Source: Clostridium sp. C8-1-8 (GTDB lineage: Bacteria; Bacillota; Clostridia; Clostridiales; Clostridiaceae). From it: a stretch of 64,000 nucleotides of DNA. A program made the position numbers and the translations under genes. The stretch's first letter is position 1; the number at the start of each line of letters is the position of its first letter. The stretch covers positions 1 through 64,000 of the forward strand of contig NZ_JAABNO010000011.1 in the NCBI RefSeq assembly GCF_009928445.1, read 5' to 3'. This document shows, one piece after another, positions 9,823 to 19,997 of the stretch. The notes below the pieces were generated by a model, which saw nothing but the letters and a program-made list of their open reading frames with translations, was not told where the DNA came from and did no database searches.

Positions 9823-10767
9823 TTATAGCAAATATTTAAAAAGGAATACATATATTGGTATAAAAATAAAGCTCGCTATTAGTGACGTTGCATTTAGAAC
9901 AGAAGAAAACTTATAATCTCCATTGTATTGTCTAGCTACTATAGCGACAGTATTCATAACTGGCATAGCAGACATAACTATGAATACCTCCTTCATAAGT
10001 AAAGGAAAGGATGTAAAGCTTAAGAGTAGAAAGGATACAATTGGCGATATGATAAACCTTCCTATTAAGATTAACAGTGAATCTTTATCTACTTTCATCT
10101 CTTTATAATTCATATTTGACAAGATTGAACCTATAAATATGGTTGAAAGTGGAGTTGTTAGATTTCCTAAGTAGTTACAGCTGTCAACTAAGAATACTGG
10201 TAGTTGAATCTTCAGGAGTATTAGAGTAGCAGAAAAGATAAAAGCTATAAGTGGTGGAGAAAGTATATTTTCTAAGTTGCTTTTAGAAAAAAATCCACCA
10301 GAAGTTTTCTTGCCATCACATCTTATATCATAGGCTGCTATGGACCAAAAGAACAAAGTGTTTATTATATAGTAAATTAAGATATAGGGGAGAGCCTTTT
10401 CTCCAAATATAGATATGTTTACTGGAAGACCTACGAATATGGTGTTTGATAGACCAAAGAGCGCTCTGAAGACGCCCTTTCTATCTTTTGATATATTAAA
10501 AAGTTTATATACAAAGGAGCCTATTAAATAGGTTGTAGAAATCGATAAAAAAGCTAATAAATATCCTCCAAGGGAATTTATGAATTGTTCCTTAGTAAAG
10601 CTAGTATTTAAGTTTGCTATCATGAAAGCAGGTAGAGATATATTTACTACCATTTTAGACATAAGAGTGTCTGTACTTTCATTAAACCAGCTTTTCTTTC
10701 CAAGGAAGAAGCCTACAGCTATAAGAATAATTAGTGTTATAACCCCATTAAAAGCATTTATAATCAT
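9823..10767 (-). CDS. AEC family transporter (auxin efflux carrier-type permease)
   Basis: A 314-aa protein with about ten membrane helices in two halves, and the N-terminal NISLPAFMIANL stretch typical of bacterial AEC carriers such as malonate/malate permeases. It would sit in the cytoplasmic membrane; the substrate is probably an organic acid, but the sequence does not decide this. AAAGGA precedes the ATG. It lies 19 bp downstream of cca on the same strand and is probably cotranscribed with it, although no functional link is obvious. Confidence 0.85.
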   Translation of the reverse strand: MIINAFNGVITLIILIAVGFFLGKKSWFNESTDTLMSKMVVNISLPAFMIANLNTSFTKEQFINSLGGYLLAFLSISTTYLIGSFVYKLFNISKDRKGVFRALFGLSNTIFVGLPVNISIFGEKALPYILIYYIINTLFFWSIAAYDIRCDGKKTSGGFFSKSNLENILSPPLIAFIFSATLILLKIQLPVFLVDSCNYLGNLTTPLSTIFIGSILSNMNYKEMKVDKDSLLILIGRFIISPIVSFLLLSFTSFPLLMKEVFIVMSAMPVMNTVAIVARQYNGDYKFSSVLNATSLIASFIFIPIYVFLFKYLL

Positions 10768-10786
10768 AATAAAATCCTTTCAAAAA

Positions 10787-12133
10787 CTATTTAGAAGGCT
10801 TATTGTAAACTTGGTATTCTTTAGCTAATTCAAATAGCTTTTCTCTGCTGTTAAGGGAAGGATCTTTAAGTACCTTTTCTAATAGATAGTTTAGGAGCTC
10901 TCCCAAGTGTTTACCTGGTTTTAATGTTAATTCATTTATTAAGTCATTGCCATTTACGGCTAGTTCTTTAGAGGATAAAGGAGCTTTTGAGTTTAATATT
11001 TCGTTAATTTTATTCTCCATAATAGCTACATGTTCTAAATACAAAAATGGAGGAGCAGAGGACAGTATATCAGCTCTTTGAAGTTTGAACAAATCAAATA
11101 CTAAGCTTTTACCAACTCTATTTATCATACGCTTAAGAGCTATGTCTGTTGGATCTACAAGCACGTTCATATGCTCCTTTACCAATGTGCAGGTCGTATC
11201 TGTAGTTAAGTTATCTACTCGTAGCCTTCTTAAAATCTTTCTTGTAAGATTTTCTCCCTTATTGTTATGACCATAAAAATGACCTACGTTATTCTCATCT
11301 AAAGTAAAGCATATAGGTTTAGCTATATCATGAAATAATGCTGCCAGTCTAAGATAATCTAAGTTTGGTACCTTTTCTACAACAGAAAGTGTGTGGTTAA
11401 AGATATCCTTGTCATGGTATGGAGTATGCTGATCAAAACCTATGCATTGATCAAGTTCCGGTAGTATGTGCTTAAGTATACCTGTATCTGCTAGAAGTCT
11501 TAAGCCTAAGCTAGGATTGTCTGAGATAATTATTTTTATAAACTCATCCCTTATTCTTTCAGCGCTTATATTATTTATAAGTGCATTGTTTTTCTTAATG
11601 GAAGCCAAGGTTTTAGCTTCAATAGTAAAGCCTAGTTGAGCTGCAAATCTTATGGCTCTCATCATTCTTAAAGCATCTTCGTTAAACCTCTTATCAGGTT
11701 CTCCAACAGCTTTAATCAATTTATTTTGAAGATCCTCATTTCCGCTAAAGTAATCAACAAGACCTTCATTATAATTATAGGCCATAGCATTTATAGTGAA
11801 GTCTCTTCTTGATAAATCTTCCTTTATATCAGAAACAAACTCCACAGATTCAGGTCTTCTATTATCTATATAATCTCCATCAATTCTATAGGTGGTTACT
11901 TCATAGCTGTTTCTGTCAATAAGGACAGTTATGGTGCCATGTTTTATACCAGTCGGAATTGTCTTTTCAAATAATTCTTGAATTTTTTCAGGAAGTGCAT
12001 TAGTAGTTATATCATAGTCATGTGGAGTTACTCCTCTTATACTGTCTCTCACACATCCACCAACTATAAAGGCTTCGTAGTTATTTTCATAAAACTTATC
12101 TATTATAAACTTTACATCCTTTGGAATGTTCAT
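10787..12133 (-). CDS. cca: CCA tRNA nucleotidyltransferase with HD domain
   Basis: This enzyme adds or repairs the 3' CCA of tRNAs using CTP and ATP. The class II nucleotidyltransferase head is clear: GGCVRDS near 25-31, then the metal-binding DYD at about 40-42. The RRDFTINAMAYN motif lies near 108-119 and the neck region RFNEDALRMMRAIRF near 150-165. A C-terminal HD domain (FHDIAKP near 267) adds a possible phosphohydrolase activity. At 448 aa the length suits the HD-fused form. TAGGAGG lies before the ATG. It heads a two-gene unit with the AEC carrier. Confidence 0.95.
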   Translation of the reverse strand: MNIPKDVKFIIDKFYENNYEAFIVGGCVRDSIRGVTPHDYDITTNALPEKIQELFEKTIPTGIKHGTITVLIDRNSYEVTTYRIDGDYIDNRRPESVEFVSDIKEDLSRRDFTINAMAYNYNEGLVDYFSGNEDLQNKLIKAVGEPDKRFNEDALRMMRAIRFAAQLGFTIEAKTLASIKKNNALINNISAERIRDEFIKIIISDNPSLGLRLLADTGILKHILPELDQCIGFDQHTPYHDKDIFNHTLSVVEKVPNLDYLRLAALFHDIAKPICFTLDENNVGHFYGHNNKGENLTRKILRRLRVDNLTTDTTCTLVKEHMNVLVDPTDIALKRMINRVGKSLVFDLFKLQRADILSSAPPFLYLEHVAIMENKINEILNSKAPLSSKELAVNGNDLINELTLKPGKHLGELLNYLLEKVLKDPSLNSREKLFELAKEYQVYNKPSK

Positions 12134-12294
12134 GTCATATCCTCCTATAGAAACTAGTTTATACTTTCATACTAATTTAAGTATATAATATATAGTATAA
12201 GCATTAAATAAAATATTTTACTAACTTATGTTTATGTTTCTATAACTAAAGATATAATTATTAATAGGATATTGACGAAAGGATGTAAGGTGCA

Positions 12295-13260
12295 TTGGGT
12301 ATAGAATTGAAAAAAATCAACGAATTTGAACAAAATGAAAGAGTGGAAGGCTTCTTCTTAATAAAGTCACTAAGCTTAAAAACAGCGAATGCTAACGGGA
12401 AAAAATATTTGGATTTTGCTTTAGGAGATAGTACTGGAGAAATAGCAGGAAAGCTATGGGAAGTTAATGATGACAATGAAGATGCCTTTAAGGAAAATAC
12501 AATAGTTAAGATTAGAGGAATGGTTTCTGCTTGGCAAGGAAATCTTCAACTTAAAATAGAAAAGATAAGAAATATAGATAAAGAGGATGATGTGAACATA
12601 CAAGATTATGTTCAAAGTGCACCTTTTGACAGTGAATATATGTATTCAAATATAAAAGAGCATATAGACAATATGAAAAACGAAGATATAAGAAATATAG
12701 TTGGATATCTATTTGAGGGATCTAAAGAAAAGTTGATGTACTATCCAGCAGCTAAAAAGAATCATCATGCCATAAGAGGTGGTCTATTATATCACATAAT
12801 GACAATGCTTACTGTAGCAGAGAATTTAAGTTCTATCTATACATTTTTAAATAAAGACTTACTTTATGCTGGAGTAATACTTCATGATCTTGGCAAGATG
12901 AAAGAGATGGATTCCAATGAACTAGGAATTGTATCAGAATATAGTTTAGAAGGTACACTACTTGGACACATAACCCAAGGAATAAAAGATGTTGAGGTTG
13001 TTGGAGAAAGCTTTAAGGCTGATAGAGAAGTTATTGTACTACTACAGCATATGATATTATCACATCACTACGAACCAGAGTATGGAAGTCCAGTAAAGCC
13101 TATGATAGCTGAGGCTGAAATGCTTCACTATATAGATATCATTGATGCAAGAATGTATGACATAAGAAGAGTCACAGGAGAGACAGAAGCAAAGCAGTTC
13201 TCTGAAAGACTATGGTCACTGGAGAATAGAAGAATATACAATCATGATTTAGATAAATAA
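12295..13260 (+). CDS. yhaM: 3'-5' exoribonuclease YhaM family (OB-fold plus HD domain)
   Basis: A 321-aa protein with an N-terminal OB-fold (GDSTGEIAGKLW, then VKIRGMVSAWQGNLQLKIEK) and a C-terminal HD domain with the GVILHDLGKMKEMD metal motif near 198-211 and HHYEPEYGSP near 258. Family members degrade RNA and single-stranded DNA from the 3' end and help in RNA turnover. It starts at TTG 12295, with TAAGG seven to ten bases upstream; no ATG in the first domain would preserve the OB-fold. It is divergent from cca. Confidence 0.9.
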   Translation: MGIELKKINEFEQNERVEGFFLIKSLSLKTANANGKKYLDFALGDSTGEIAGKLWEVNDDNEDAFKENTIVKIRGMVSAWQGNLQLKIEKIRNIDKEDDVNIQDYVQSAPFDSEYMYSNIKEHIDNMKNEDIRNIVGYLFEGSKEKLMYYPAAKKNHHAIRGGLLYHIMTMLTVAENLSSIYTFLNKDLLYAGVILHDLGKMKEMDSNELGIVSEYSLEGTLLGHITQGIKDVEVVGESFKADREVIVLLQHMILSHHYEPEYGSPVKPMIAEAEMLHYIDIIDARMYDIRRVTGETEAKQFSERLWSLENRRIYNHDLDK

Positions 13261-13273
13261 AATAGCTAATATA

Positions 13274-13316
13274 AATAAAACCTCCTCGTGTTTAGCTAAC
13301 ATGAGGAGGTTTTATT
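13274..13316. terminator. bidirectional terminator between yhaM and L,D-transpeptidase gene
   Basis: AATAAAACCTCCTCGTG pairs with CATGAGGAGGTTTTATT around TTTAGCTAA. Both ends are rich in A or T, so it can serve both converging genes. Confidence 0.88.
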
Positions 13317-13318
13317 AT

Positions 13319-14671
13319 TTAGTTTATTATTACTTTTGACCCTCTAGAGACATTATCATATATCCATTTTGCATCTTCTAGTTTGAGTCTTACACATCCA
13401 TGTGAAGCTGCCTTACCTAAAGTAAAGTCTGTTATTTGGGATTTAGAGGAGTTATAAGGCAGTGAGTGGAATAAGTAATTTCCATCGAACTGAACCCAAT
13501 ATTTTGCTCCTTCTTTATACTCATCTGAATAGAACCAATCTCCCTTTTCCTTAACTGTAAATATTCCAGAAGGAGTATCACTTCCTTTAATTCCTGTAGA
13601 GCATGAAAAGTTCTTTAGTAAGGTCCATCCATTTTTCTTACCTTTGTACACATAAGTCTTTTGTGAAGATAAGTTTACATATACAAGATAAGGTGTATCA
13701 GAATTAAGGTTAAGTGAATTTATTGTACTTGAGTTTATAACCATTGCTGATACCGAAGTGGTTTTAGAACCAGAGTCTGTACTACTTTTATTATTTCCGT
13801 TTTCGGTTTTTGAAGTAGACTTAGAGGAATCCTTTTTTGTGTCTTTTGATGAGTTAGTGCTTGCAGCGGTAGATGAAGCTGTATTTGCACTTGAATCATC
13901 CTTATCATTAGCTGAGGGTTTACTACTAGAATCTTTATTTAAAAAGTCATCTTTGTCTTTCTTGTACTCATCTATTTTACTTAACACATCTTTATCATTA
14001 GAGTAATACTTTGTATTGTCCTCCAACAGTGAGATTGCTTTTGAAAAGTAGTTTTCTGAAACTAGCTTTTCAGCAGAGCTTAAGGTTTCTTGCTTTATGC
14101 AATTTGCTACTTCTTTTTTATATTCTTCTGCCTTGAGGAAATTATCATCGTAATTATTTACCTTATCAAAGGCGGCATAAGCTTCTGCATAACTTTTATC
14201 CTTATAAAGTTTTATTCCTAGTGAAAAGTTGTTAGCTGAGTCAGTTAGTATTGGTAATTTCTTTTTAAAATCACGAATTTTATCACTAACTACACCATAT
14301 CTATCTACTTCATTCAATACTGATAATGCAGTTTCATCCGATATATTGTTGTTTTTATAATTAGAAATCAAGTCATCTATATATGTTGAAAAGTAATTTC
14401 TTAAATCACTATATAGCAATAGTTTTTTTGCAGGATTAAAATTCCCCTTAGAAACTATTAGAGAATTAGCTGCAGAATAATCCTTTTTATCAAAGTCGAT
14501 TTTAAAATCACTGATTATATCATTATAAGCATAAAAAGAATAAGACATTGCTATACAAAAGAGCGCAAACATGCTTAAGACAATAATTTTCGATAAAGGG
14601 GGCTTTCTTTTTTTTATACTTTCATTAACTTCATTACTTTCATCAATTATATCATTTTTATCATTTTCCAA
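13319..14671 (-). CDS. membrane-anchored L,D-transpeptidase (YkuD domain)
   Basis: The 450-aa protein has a basic cytoplasmic N-terminus, one membrane helix (about 28-50), an alpha-helical extracellular middle with TPR-like segments, a Ser/Lys/Asp-rich linker (about 245-308) and a C-terminal YkuD domain with the catalytic SHGCVRL near 423. Such enzymes make 3-3 cross-links in peptidoglycan or attach ligands to it. The start is TTG 14671 with GGAAGGAGG seven bases upstream; there is no better ATG. It is divergent from the DUF1189 genes, 113 bp away from the first one. Confidence 0.92.
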   Translation of the reverse strand: MENDKNDIIDESNEVNESIKKRKPPLSKIIVLSMFALFCIAMSYSFYAYNDIISDFKIDFDKKDYSAANSLIVSKGNFNPAKKLLLYSDLRNYFSTYIDDLISNYKNNNISDETALSVLNEVDRYGVVSDKIRDFKKKLPILTDSANNFSLGIKLYKDKSYAEAYAAFDKVNNYDDNFLKAEEYKKEVANCIKQETLSSAEKLVSENYFSKAISLLEDNTKYYSNDKDVLSKIDEYKKDKDDFLNKDSSSKPSANDKDDSSANTASSTAASTNSSKDTKKDSSKSTSKTENGNNKSSTDSGSKTTSVSAMVINSSTINSLNLNSDTPYLVYVNLSSQKTYVYKGKKNGWTLLKNFSCSTGIKGSDTPSGIFTVKEKGDWFYSDEYKEGAKYWVQFDGNYLFHSLPYNSSKSQITDFTLGKAASHGCVRLKLEDAKWIYDNVSRGSKVIIN

Positions 14672-14784
14672 ACTATATCCTCCTTCCTAGTTTAATTAAA
14701 TTATTGCCAAGTTTCTTTTAAAATAAACAACAATAAGTACTAAAAAAAACTTCAATGGCTAAAATACAAGAAGGAGGAGATCTT

Positions 14785-15570
14785 ATGGATAAAAACATAC
14801 CGTTTATTACTAAGTTTTATAAGTCTATGACAAGTCCTAAGTTCTATATAAGGTTTAACCAGGTAAGTTTGGCAGCAACAATAATATATCTATTTGCCAT
14901 TTCTCTTATTCTAGGACTGATAGGTTATATTAGACCAACTCTTAATTATTATAGGTTTATGGATACTATGCATCATGAGGTTGTATATGACTTGCCTGAT
15001 TTTACTTTTAATAATGGAATATTAAAAGTTGATGGAAAGCAGCCTATTTTACTTAGGAAAAGTAATTACTATATATTGATAGATACTACAGGAAAAACTA
15101 AAGTGTCTGATATAGAAAAGTACAATAAAGCAGTTCTTATTCTTAAGGATAAGGCTTTTATAAAAAATGAAGATAAGCCAATAGATGAAACAAGATATAG
15201 CATTATTAAGTTTTTTAAATTTAATAAAAATCAGTTTATTCAAGCTATATATGATTTTAAAGCTGGATCTTTCATAATATTAATTTGTGCACCAGTACTG
15301 TTTTTTATATCTAACTTATTTACTGCCTTTATAGTATCGATGCTTGGGACCTTGGTCAATGCAACACTCAAGGCAGGTATAAAATACATAAATTTATATA
15401 AGCTAAGTGTATATTCCATTACAACATCCACGGTATTAAGCTGTATAAGGAGAGTTTTAGGTATAAGTATAATTTTTATAAACTATGTATACATAATCAT
15501 AGGTTTTATTTATCTATTCCTAGCTATAAGAAATATATTGATCAGCGAAGCTAAAAATATGGAAGAGTAG
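14785..15570 (+). CDS. DUF1189 family membrane protein, copy 1
   Basis: A 261-aa membrane protein: cytoplasmic N-terminus (FYKSMTSPKFY), first helix near 30-50, a roughly 110-residue outside domain with LILIDTTGKT-like strands, then three or four C-terminal helices. This is the DUF1189 layout; function unknown, perhaps linked to the cell envelope. ATG 14785 is chosen because AAGGAGGAGA lies just upstream; an ATG at 14755 in the same frame has no such site. It is followed 77 bp later by a paralogue. Confidence 0.85.
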   Translation: MDKNIPFITKFYKSMTSPKFYIRFNQVSLAATIIYLFAISLILGLIGYIRPTLNYYRFMDTMHHEVVYDLPDFTFNNGILKVDGKQPILLRKSNYYILIDTTGKTKVSDIEKYNKAVLILKDKAFIKNEDKPIDETRYSIIKFFKFNKNQFIQAIYDFKAGSFIILICAPVLFFISNLFTAFIVSMLGTLVNATLKAGIKYINLYKLSVYSITTSTVLSCIRRVLGISIIFINYVYIIIGFIYLFLAIRNILISEAKNMEE

Positions 15571-15647
15571 AATATACTGCTCTTCTTTTTATATATTTAA
15601 TATAGTATAATTGCTATATAATGGTATAAATATGGAGGGAATAAACA

Positions 15648-16448
15648 GTGACGAAAAAAGACAGGTTCTTTAAAAAATTTATTAAGTCTATAGTAGATGT
15701 TAAGTATTACGTTAACTTCAACAAGGAAACCTTAGGCAGAGCTTTTATGTATTTATTCTTAATGTCTTTACTTCTGGGAACTCTAAACAGTATAAAACCT
15801 ATGTATTCAGGGATAACAGGAGTAGGTAAAGCAGTAAAAGAGTTAGATAAGAATTCAGTAGATTTTAAGCTAGAAAATGGTGTGCTTAATGTATCTAATA
15901 GTCCTTTTACATACGAGGATGGAGATACTTATATAATAGTAGATACAACTAAAAATGCTAGTGAGTTTGATAAGTCTTCTATAAAATCAAATGAGAAGAG
16001 CACGATGTATATATTTAAAGATAAGATTATAATAGAACAGGACTTTAAGGATACTCAAGAAATTAAATATTCGGACTTAGGTAATGTTACTTTTACTAAG
16101 GCTGATTTAATTCACTTAATGGGATGGGTTAAGATATTTGTAGCTATTATAATTCCACTTTGGATAATAGGAATGTTTATAGGGCATATGTTCTCTGCTT
16201 TAATAGTAGCCGTAATTGGATTACTCATAAACATATTTATAAAGGCTAAGGTTGATTTTGAGAACTTATATAAACTAGCTATCTATTCATTAACTTTACC
16301 AACAATAGTTGATATATTAAGAGGTGCATTTGGACTTAACGTACCACATTTTTATAAGATATATATATTAATAACACTTATCTACCTTGGTCTTGCATTA
16401 AAAGCAATAAAGGATGATAATAATAGAATGGAACTAAGTGAACTATAA
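15648..16448 (+). CDS. DUF1189 family membrane protein, copy 2
   Basis: A 266-aa paralogue of the preceding gene with the same order: [18 protein letters not shown], a first helix, an outside domain with [14 protein letters not shown], and C-terminal helices ending in [13 protein letters not shown]. Start GTG 15648 with GGAGGGA eight bases upstream. The repeated IxVDTT motif in the outside domain of both copies supports common ancestry by tandem duplication. Its stop overlaps the region just before pepT, so the genes may be cotranscribed. Confidence 0.85.
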   Translation: MTKKDRFFKKFIKSIVDVKYYVNFNKETLGRAFMYLFLMSLLLGTLNSIKPMYSGITGVGKAVKELDKNSVDFKLENGVLNVSNSPFTYEDGDTYIIVDTTKNASEFDKSSIKSNEKSTMYIFKDKIIIEQDFKDTQEIKYSDLGNVTFTKADLIHLMGWVKIFVAIIIPLWIIGMFIGHMFSALIVAVIGLLINIFIKAKVDFENLYKLAIYSLTLPTIVDILRGAFGLNVPHFYKIYILITLIYLGLALKAIKDDNNRMELSEL

Positions 16449-16464
16449 GAAAAGAGGCGATATT

Positions 16465-17688
16465 ATGTCACAAGTAATAGAAAGATTTTTAAAGTATGTT
16501 AAGGTTAATACTAAGTCTGATCCTACAACTGGTACTACACCTAGTACAAAGGGTCAATTAGAATTAGCAAAGTTAATAGTTGAAGAGTTAAAGGAAATAG
16601 GTCTTGATGAGGTAGTGTTAAGTGAATATGGATATATATATGCCACAATACCTTCTAATATAGATAAGCAAGTACCTACAATTGGATTTATAGCTCATAT
16701 GGATTCATCTCCAGACATGAGTGGAGAAAATGTTAGTCCTAAGTTTGTAGAAAATTATGATGGAGGAGATATAGTACTTAATGCTGAAAACAATATAGTA
16801 TTATCTCCAAAAGAATTTCCTGAACTATTAGAGTATAAAGGAAAGACTTTAATAACTACTGATGGAACTACTCTTCTAGGGGCTGATGATAAGGCTGGAC
16901 TTGCTGAAATAGTAACTGCTGCAGAATACCTTATAAATCACCCAGAAATAAAGCATGGCAAGATAAGAATAGGCTTTACTCCAGATGAAGAAATAGGTGA
17001 AGGTGCAGATCACTTTGACGTAGAACTATTTGGTGCAGAACTTGCTTATACAATGGATGGTGGAGCTATAGGAGAATTAGAGTATGAAAACTTTAATGCT
17101 GCTGGTGCTAAGGTTACTATAAAGGGAAGAAATGTTCACCCAGGTAGTGCAAAAAATAAGATGATTAATTCAATGCTTATAGCTAACGAATTTATTAACT
17201 TGCTTCCATCAGAAGAGGTACCAGAGAAAACTGAAGGTTATGAAGGTTTTATACACCTTACTGATGTAAAGGGAGAAGTTGAAGAAACACATCTCGGTTT
17301 TATAATAAGAGATTTCTTCAATGACGGATACGAAGCAAAGAAAAATAAGTTGAAGCAAATTGAGAAGTGCTTAAATGACAAGTACGGTGTAGGCACTGTT
17401 AATGTAGAGTTAAAAGACCAATACAGAAATATGAAGGAAAAGATAGAACCAGTTATGTATATAGTTGAGAATGCTATAAAGGCAATGGAGACTGCTGGAG
17501 TAAAACCAAATGTTAGACCTATAAGAGGTGGTACAGATGGTGCTAGATTGTCCTTCATGGGATTACCAACACCTAACATATTTGCTGGTGGAGAGAACTT
17601 CCATGGTAAGTATGAGTATGCAGCAGTAGAATCAATAGAAAAAGCTGTTGAGGTTATATTAAATTTAGTAGATATATATTCAAAGTAA
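16465..17688 (+). CDS. pepT: peptidase T (tripeptide aminopeptidase)
   Basis: A 407-aa M20 family zinc peptidase that removes the N-terminal residue from tripeptides in the cytoplasm. Zinc and catalytic motifs are visible: AHMDSSPD near 76-83, [11 protein letters not shown] near 136-146, [13 protein letters not shown] near 171-183 and YTMDGG near 192. The late [21 protein letters not shown] motif region is near 360-380. Start ATG 16465 with AAAGAGG upstream; an upstream in-frame ATG at 16438 overlaps the previous gene and lacks a site. Length is right for PepT. Confidence 0.95.
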   Translation: MSQVIERFLKYVKVNTKSDPTTGTTPSTKGQLELAKLIVEELKEIGLDEVVLSEYGYIYATIPSNIDKQVPTIGFIAHMDSSPDMSGENVSPKFVENYDGGDIVLNAENNIVLSPKEFPELLEYKGKTLITTDGTTLLGADDKAGLAEIVTAAEYLINHPEIKHGKIRIGFTPDEEIGEGADHFDVELFGAELAYTMDGGAIGELEYENFNAAGAKVTIKGRNVHPGSAKNKMINSMLIANEFINLLPSEEVPEKTEGYEGFIHLTDVKGEVEETHLGFIIRDFFNDGYEAKKNKLKQIEKCLNDKYGVGTVNVELKDQYRNMKEKIEPVMYIVENAIKAMETAGVKPNVRPIRGGTDGARLSFMGLPTPNIFAGGENFHGKYEYAAVESIEKAVEVILNLVDIYSK

Positions 17689-17929
17689 TACAAGTTATTA
17701 ACAATAAGTCTTACTAGACTGCCGTATTTTTGTAATATGTAATTGAAGAGGCCTATGAGTAAAAGCCATATTAAAGATGTTAGTTTTTATAATTCTTTTT
17801 CTTGAGCATTGAATAGATGGCGTCAGTATAAAACTAGTGAAAACTATTGCTCAATAATAATTAGCTGGCAGGCTTCAAGTCATATTAAATGCAAGAATAG
17901 ATATTTACAATTTTTAATATCAATTGATA

Positions 17930-17958
17930 TTGACAACTTTATAAGTACAGAATATTAT
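17930..17958 (+). promoter_or_regulatory. sigma-A promoter of glnA
   Basis: TTGACA at 17930-17935 and TATTAT at 17953-17958 are 17 bp apart. This puts transcription start near 17965 and gives a leader of about 110 nt before glnA. Confidence 0.75.
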
Positions 17959-17991
17959 TAATAGTATGATATAACTAAGGATTAATTCGAT

Positions 17992-18050
17992 GAACAAAGG
18001 CGTTCTATATCGAGTCTAATAAAGGCTCTATATAGGCGTCTTTAATTATT
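17992..18050 (+). promoter_or_regulatory. glnA leader: ANTAR-type hairpin overlapping a terminator-like hairpin
   Basis: GAAC (17992-17995) pairs with GTTC (18002-18005) around the hexaloop AAAGGC, which has A at position 1 and G at position 4, the signature loop of ANTAR-bound RNAs. The same bases form the left arm (AAAGGCGTT.CTATAT.GAG, 17996-18014) of a longer hairpin with CTC.ATATAGGCGTCTTT (about 18025-18043) followed by a T-rich stretch. The two structures exclude each other, as expected for antitermination. An upstream companion hairpin, part of the published two-hairpin motif, was not found clearly. Confidence 0.6.
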
Positions 18051-18075
18051 ATTAAGGGTAAAGGAGAGAAGTTTT

Positions 18076-19404
18076 ATGTCTTACTCAAAAGAAGATATTG
18101 TCAGGCTTGTTGAAGAAAATGATGTTAGATTTATAAGACTACAATTTACAGATATTTTTGGAACTATGAAGAATGTAGCCATAACTTCCAGACAGCTAGA
18201 CAAGGCTCTTAATAATGAATGCTTCTTTGATGGATCATCAATTGAAGGATTTGTTAGAATAGAAGAAGCGGACATGTATCTAGCACCAGATTTAGATACT
18301 TTTCAAGTAATGCCATGGTCTACACCTGATGGAAACATAGCAAGACTTATCTGTGATGTTTATACTGGTGATGGAAAGCCTTTCGCTGGTGATCCAAGAT
18401 ACATTCTTAAAAAGGTTATAAATGAAGCTAAAGAATTAGGGTATACCTTCAATGTAGGTCCAGAATGTGAATTTTTCTTATTCCATACTAATGATGATGG
18501 ATCTCCTACAACAAATACCCATGATAATGCTAGTTACTTTGATTTAGGTCATATAGATCTTGGAGAAGAAGCAAGAAGAGATATGTGTATTGCCCTAGAA
18601 CAGATGGGCTTTGAGATAGAAGCATCTCATCATGAAGTAGCAAGAGGACAGCATGAAATTGACTTTAGATATGACAATGCATTGAAAACTGCTGATAATA
18701 TTATGACTTTCAAATCTGTTGTAAAAACAATTGCTCAATCTCATGGTTTACATGCAACCTTTATGCCTAAGCCTATATTTGGAATCAATGGTTCGGGAAT
18801 GCATATGAACATGTCTTTATCAAAGAATGGAGTTAATGCCTTCTATGATGAAAATGATGAGTTTGGAATAAGTAAGGATGCATATAGCTTTATAGCAGGC
18901 TTGCTTAACCATATAAAAGGAATAGTTGCAGTAACAAACCCACTAGTTAACTCTTATAAGAGATTAGTTCCAGATTATGAAGCGCCTATATATGTTTCAT
19001 GGTCTGCAAGAAATAGAAGTCCTTTAGTTAGAATACCAATATCAAGAGAAAATTCAACTAAAATCGAACTTAGATGTCCAGATCCATCCTGCAATCCATA
19101 TTTAGCACTGGCTCTTTGTCTTGCAGCAGGATTAGAGGGAATAAAGAAAAATCTTACTCCTCCTAAGAACATAGAAGCTAATGTATTTGCTATGACTGAA
19201 GAAGAAAGAAAAGCAAATGGTATAGATAGACTACCAGACAATCTTTATGATGCTGTAGTAGAATTTAGTAAAGATGGTTTAGTTAAAGATACTTTAGGAG
19301 ATCATGCATTCCAAGTTTATAGAGAAGCTAAGAATTTAGAATGGGATGACTATAGAACAAAGGTACATCAGTGGGAGATCGATCAATATTTAAGTAAATT
19401 CTAG
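18076..19404 (+). CDS. glnA: glutamine synthetase, type I
   Basis: A 442-aa cytoplasmic dodecameric enzyme that makes glutamine from glutamate, ammonia and ATP. Active-site signatures: [10 protein letters not shown] near 128-137, [13 protein letters not shown] near 192-204, [11 protein letters not shown] near 237-247, and [13 protein letters not shown] near 315-327. The Tyr-containing adenylylation loop of proteobacterial GSI-beta is absent; the length and sequence fit the Gram-positive GSI-alpha type, usually controlled by feedback and transcription. AAAGGAGAG lies seven bases before ATG. The leader hairpin and the ANTAR gene 20 bp downstream point to antitermination control. Confidence 0.97.
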   Translation: MSYSKEDIVRLVEENDVRFIRLQFTDIFGTMKNVAITSRQLDKALNNECFFDGSSIEGFVRIEEADMYLAPDLDTFQVMPWSTPDGNIARLICDVYTGDGKPFAGDPRYILKKVINEAKELGYTFNVGPECEFFLFHTNDDGSPTTNTHDNASYFDLGHIDLGEEARRDMCIALEQMGFEIEASHHEVARGQHEIDFRYDNALKTADNIMTFKSVVKTIAQSHGLHATFMPKPIFGINGSGMHMNMSLSKNGVNAFYDENDEFGISKDAYSFIAGLLNHIKGIVAVTNPLVNSYKRLVPDYEAPIYVSWSARNRSPLVRIPISRENSTKIELRCPDPSCNPYLALALCLAAGLEGIKKNLTPPKNIEANVFAMTEEERKANGIDRLPDNLYDAVVEFSKDGLVKDTLGDHAFQVYREAKNLEWDDYRTKVHQWEIDQYLSKF

Positions 19405-19424
19405 TGGTAAATGGGGGGAAGTGC

Positions 19425-19997
19425 ATGCTTAACAGTTATAAGATTGTATTAGGAACAAGCACTTTAAAAGCAGGTGGACAGATAAAAAGCCTTCTCCTTC
19501 AAAAAGGATTTAATGTTGATGGCATCTGCACTTCCGGAAGTATGCTCATAAGGAAAGCAAGGCTTACAAAGCCAGATATAGTCATTATCAATTATGAGCT
19601 TACAGATACAAATGGGGCAGAGGTTGCAAAAGTTATTTCAGGGGAAGCAATAAGCAAAGTAATACTTCTATGTACTTCGCAGCAATATAACATAATATCT
19701 AAGTGGACATCTCAAATGGGGATAATATGTATGCAAAAGCCAATAAAACCAAGTGGATTTTTGCATACCGTAAGTGATATTATTGAAGATATTTCACAGA
19801 ACAAGAGAGGAAAAGCTGAAGGAAGCACTAGACCAGTGGGGGATAAACTTTTAATAGATAAAGCAAAACAATTATTGATGAAAAAAGAAAACATCGAAGA
19901 AAATGAGGCCTACAGAAGGATTCAGAAGGAAAGTATGAATAGTAAGAGGCCTATGAGAGATGTAGCAAAAAGGATAATAAATTCTTATAAAGCATAA
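19425..19997 (+). CDS. ANTAR domain RNA-binding response regulator (nitrogen antiterminator)
   Basis: A 190-aa protein with a receiver-like N-terminus (about 1-125; IVIINYELTD holds the remnant of the phospho-acceptor strand) and a C-terminal three-helix ANTAR domain (about 130-190) with AYRRIQKESM and RPMRDVAKRIINSY. ANTAR proteins bind leader RNA hairpins and prevent termination; NasR, AmiR and EutV are known examples. The usual acidic cluster and lysine of receivers look degenerate, so phosphorylation is doubtful. ATG 19425 follows GGGGGGAA; the frame is open back to GTG 19404. It is cotranscribed with glnA, and its own stop codon begins another ANTAR hairpin. Confidence 0.88.
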   Translation: MLNSYKIVLGTSTLKAGGQIKSLLLQKGFNVDGICTSGSMLIRKARLTKPDIVIINYELTDTNGAEVAKVISGEAISKVILLCTSQQYNIISKWTSQMGIICMQKPIKPSGFLHTVSDIIEDISQNKRGKAEGSTRPVGDKLLIDKAKQLLMKKENIEENEAYRRIQKESMNSKRPMRDVAKRIINSYKA

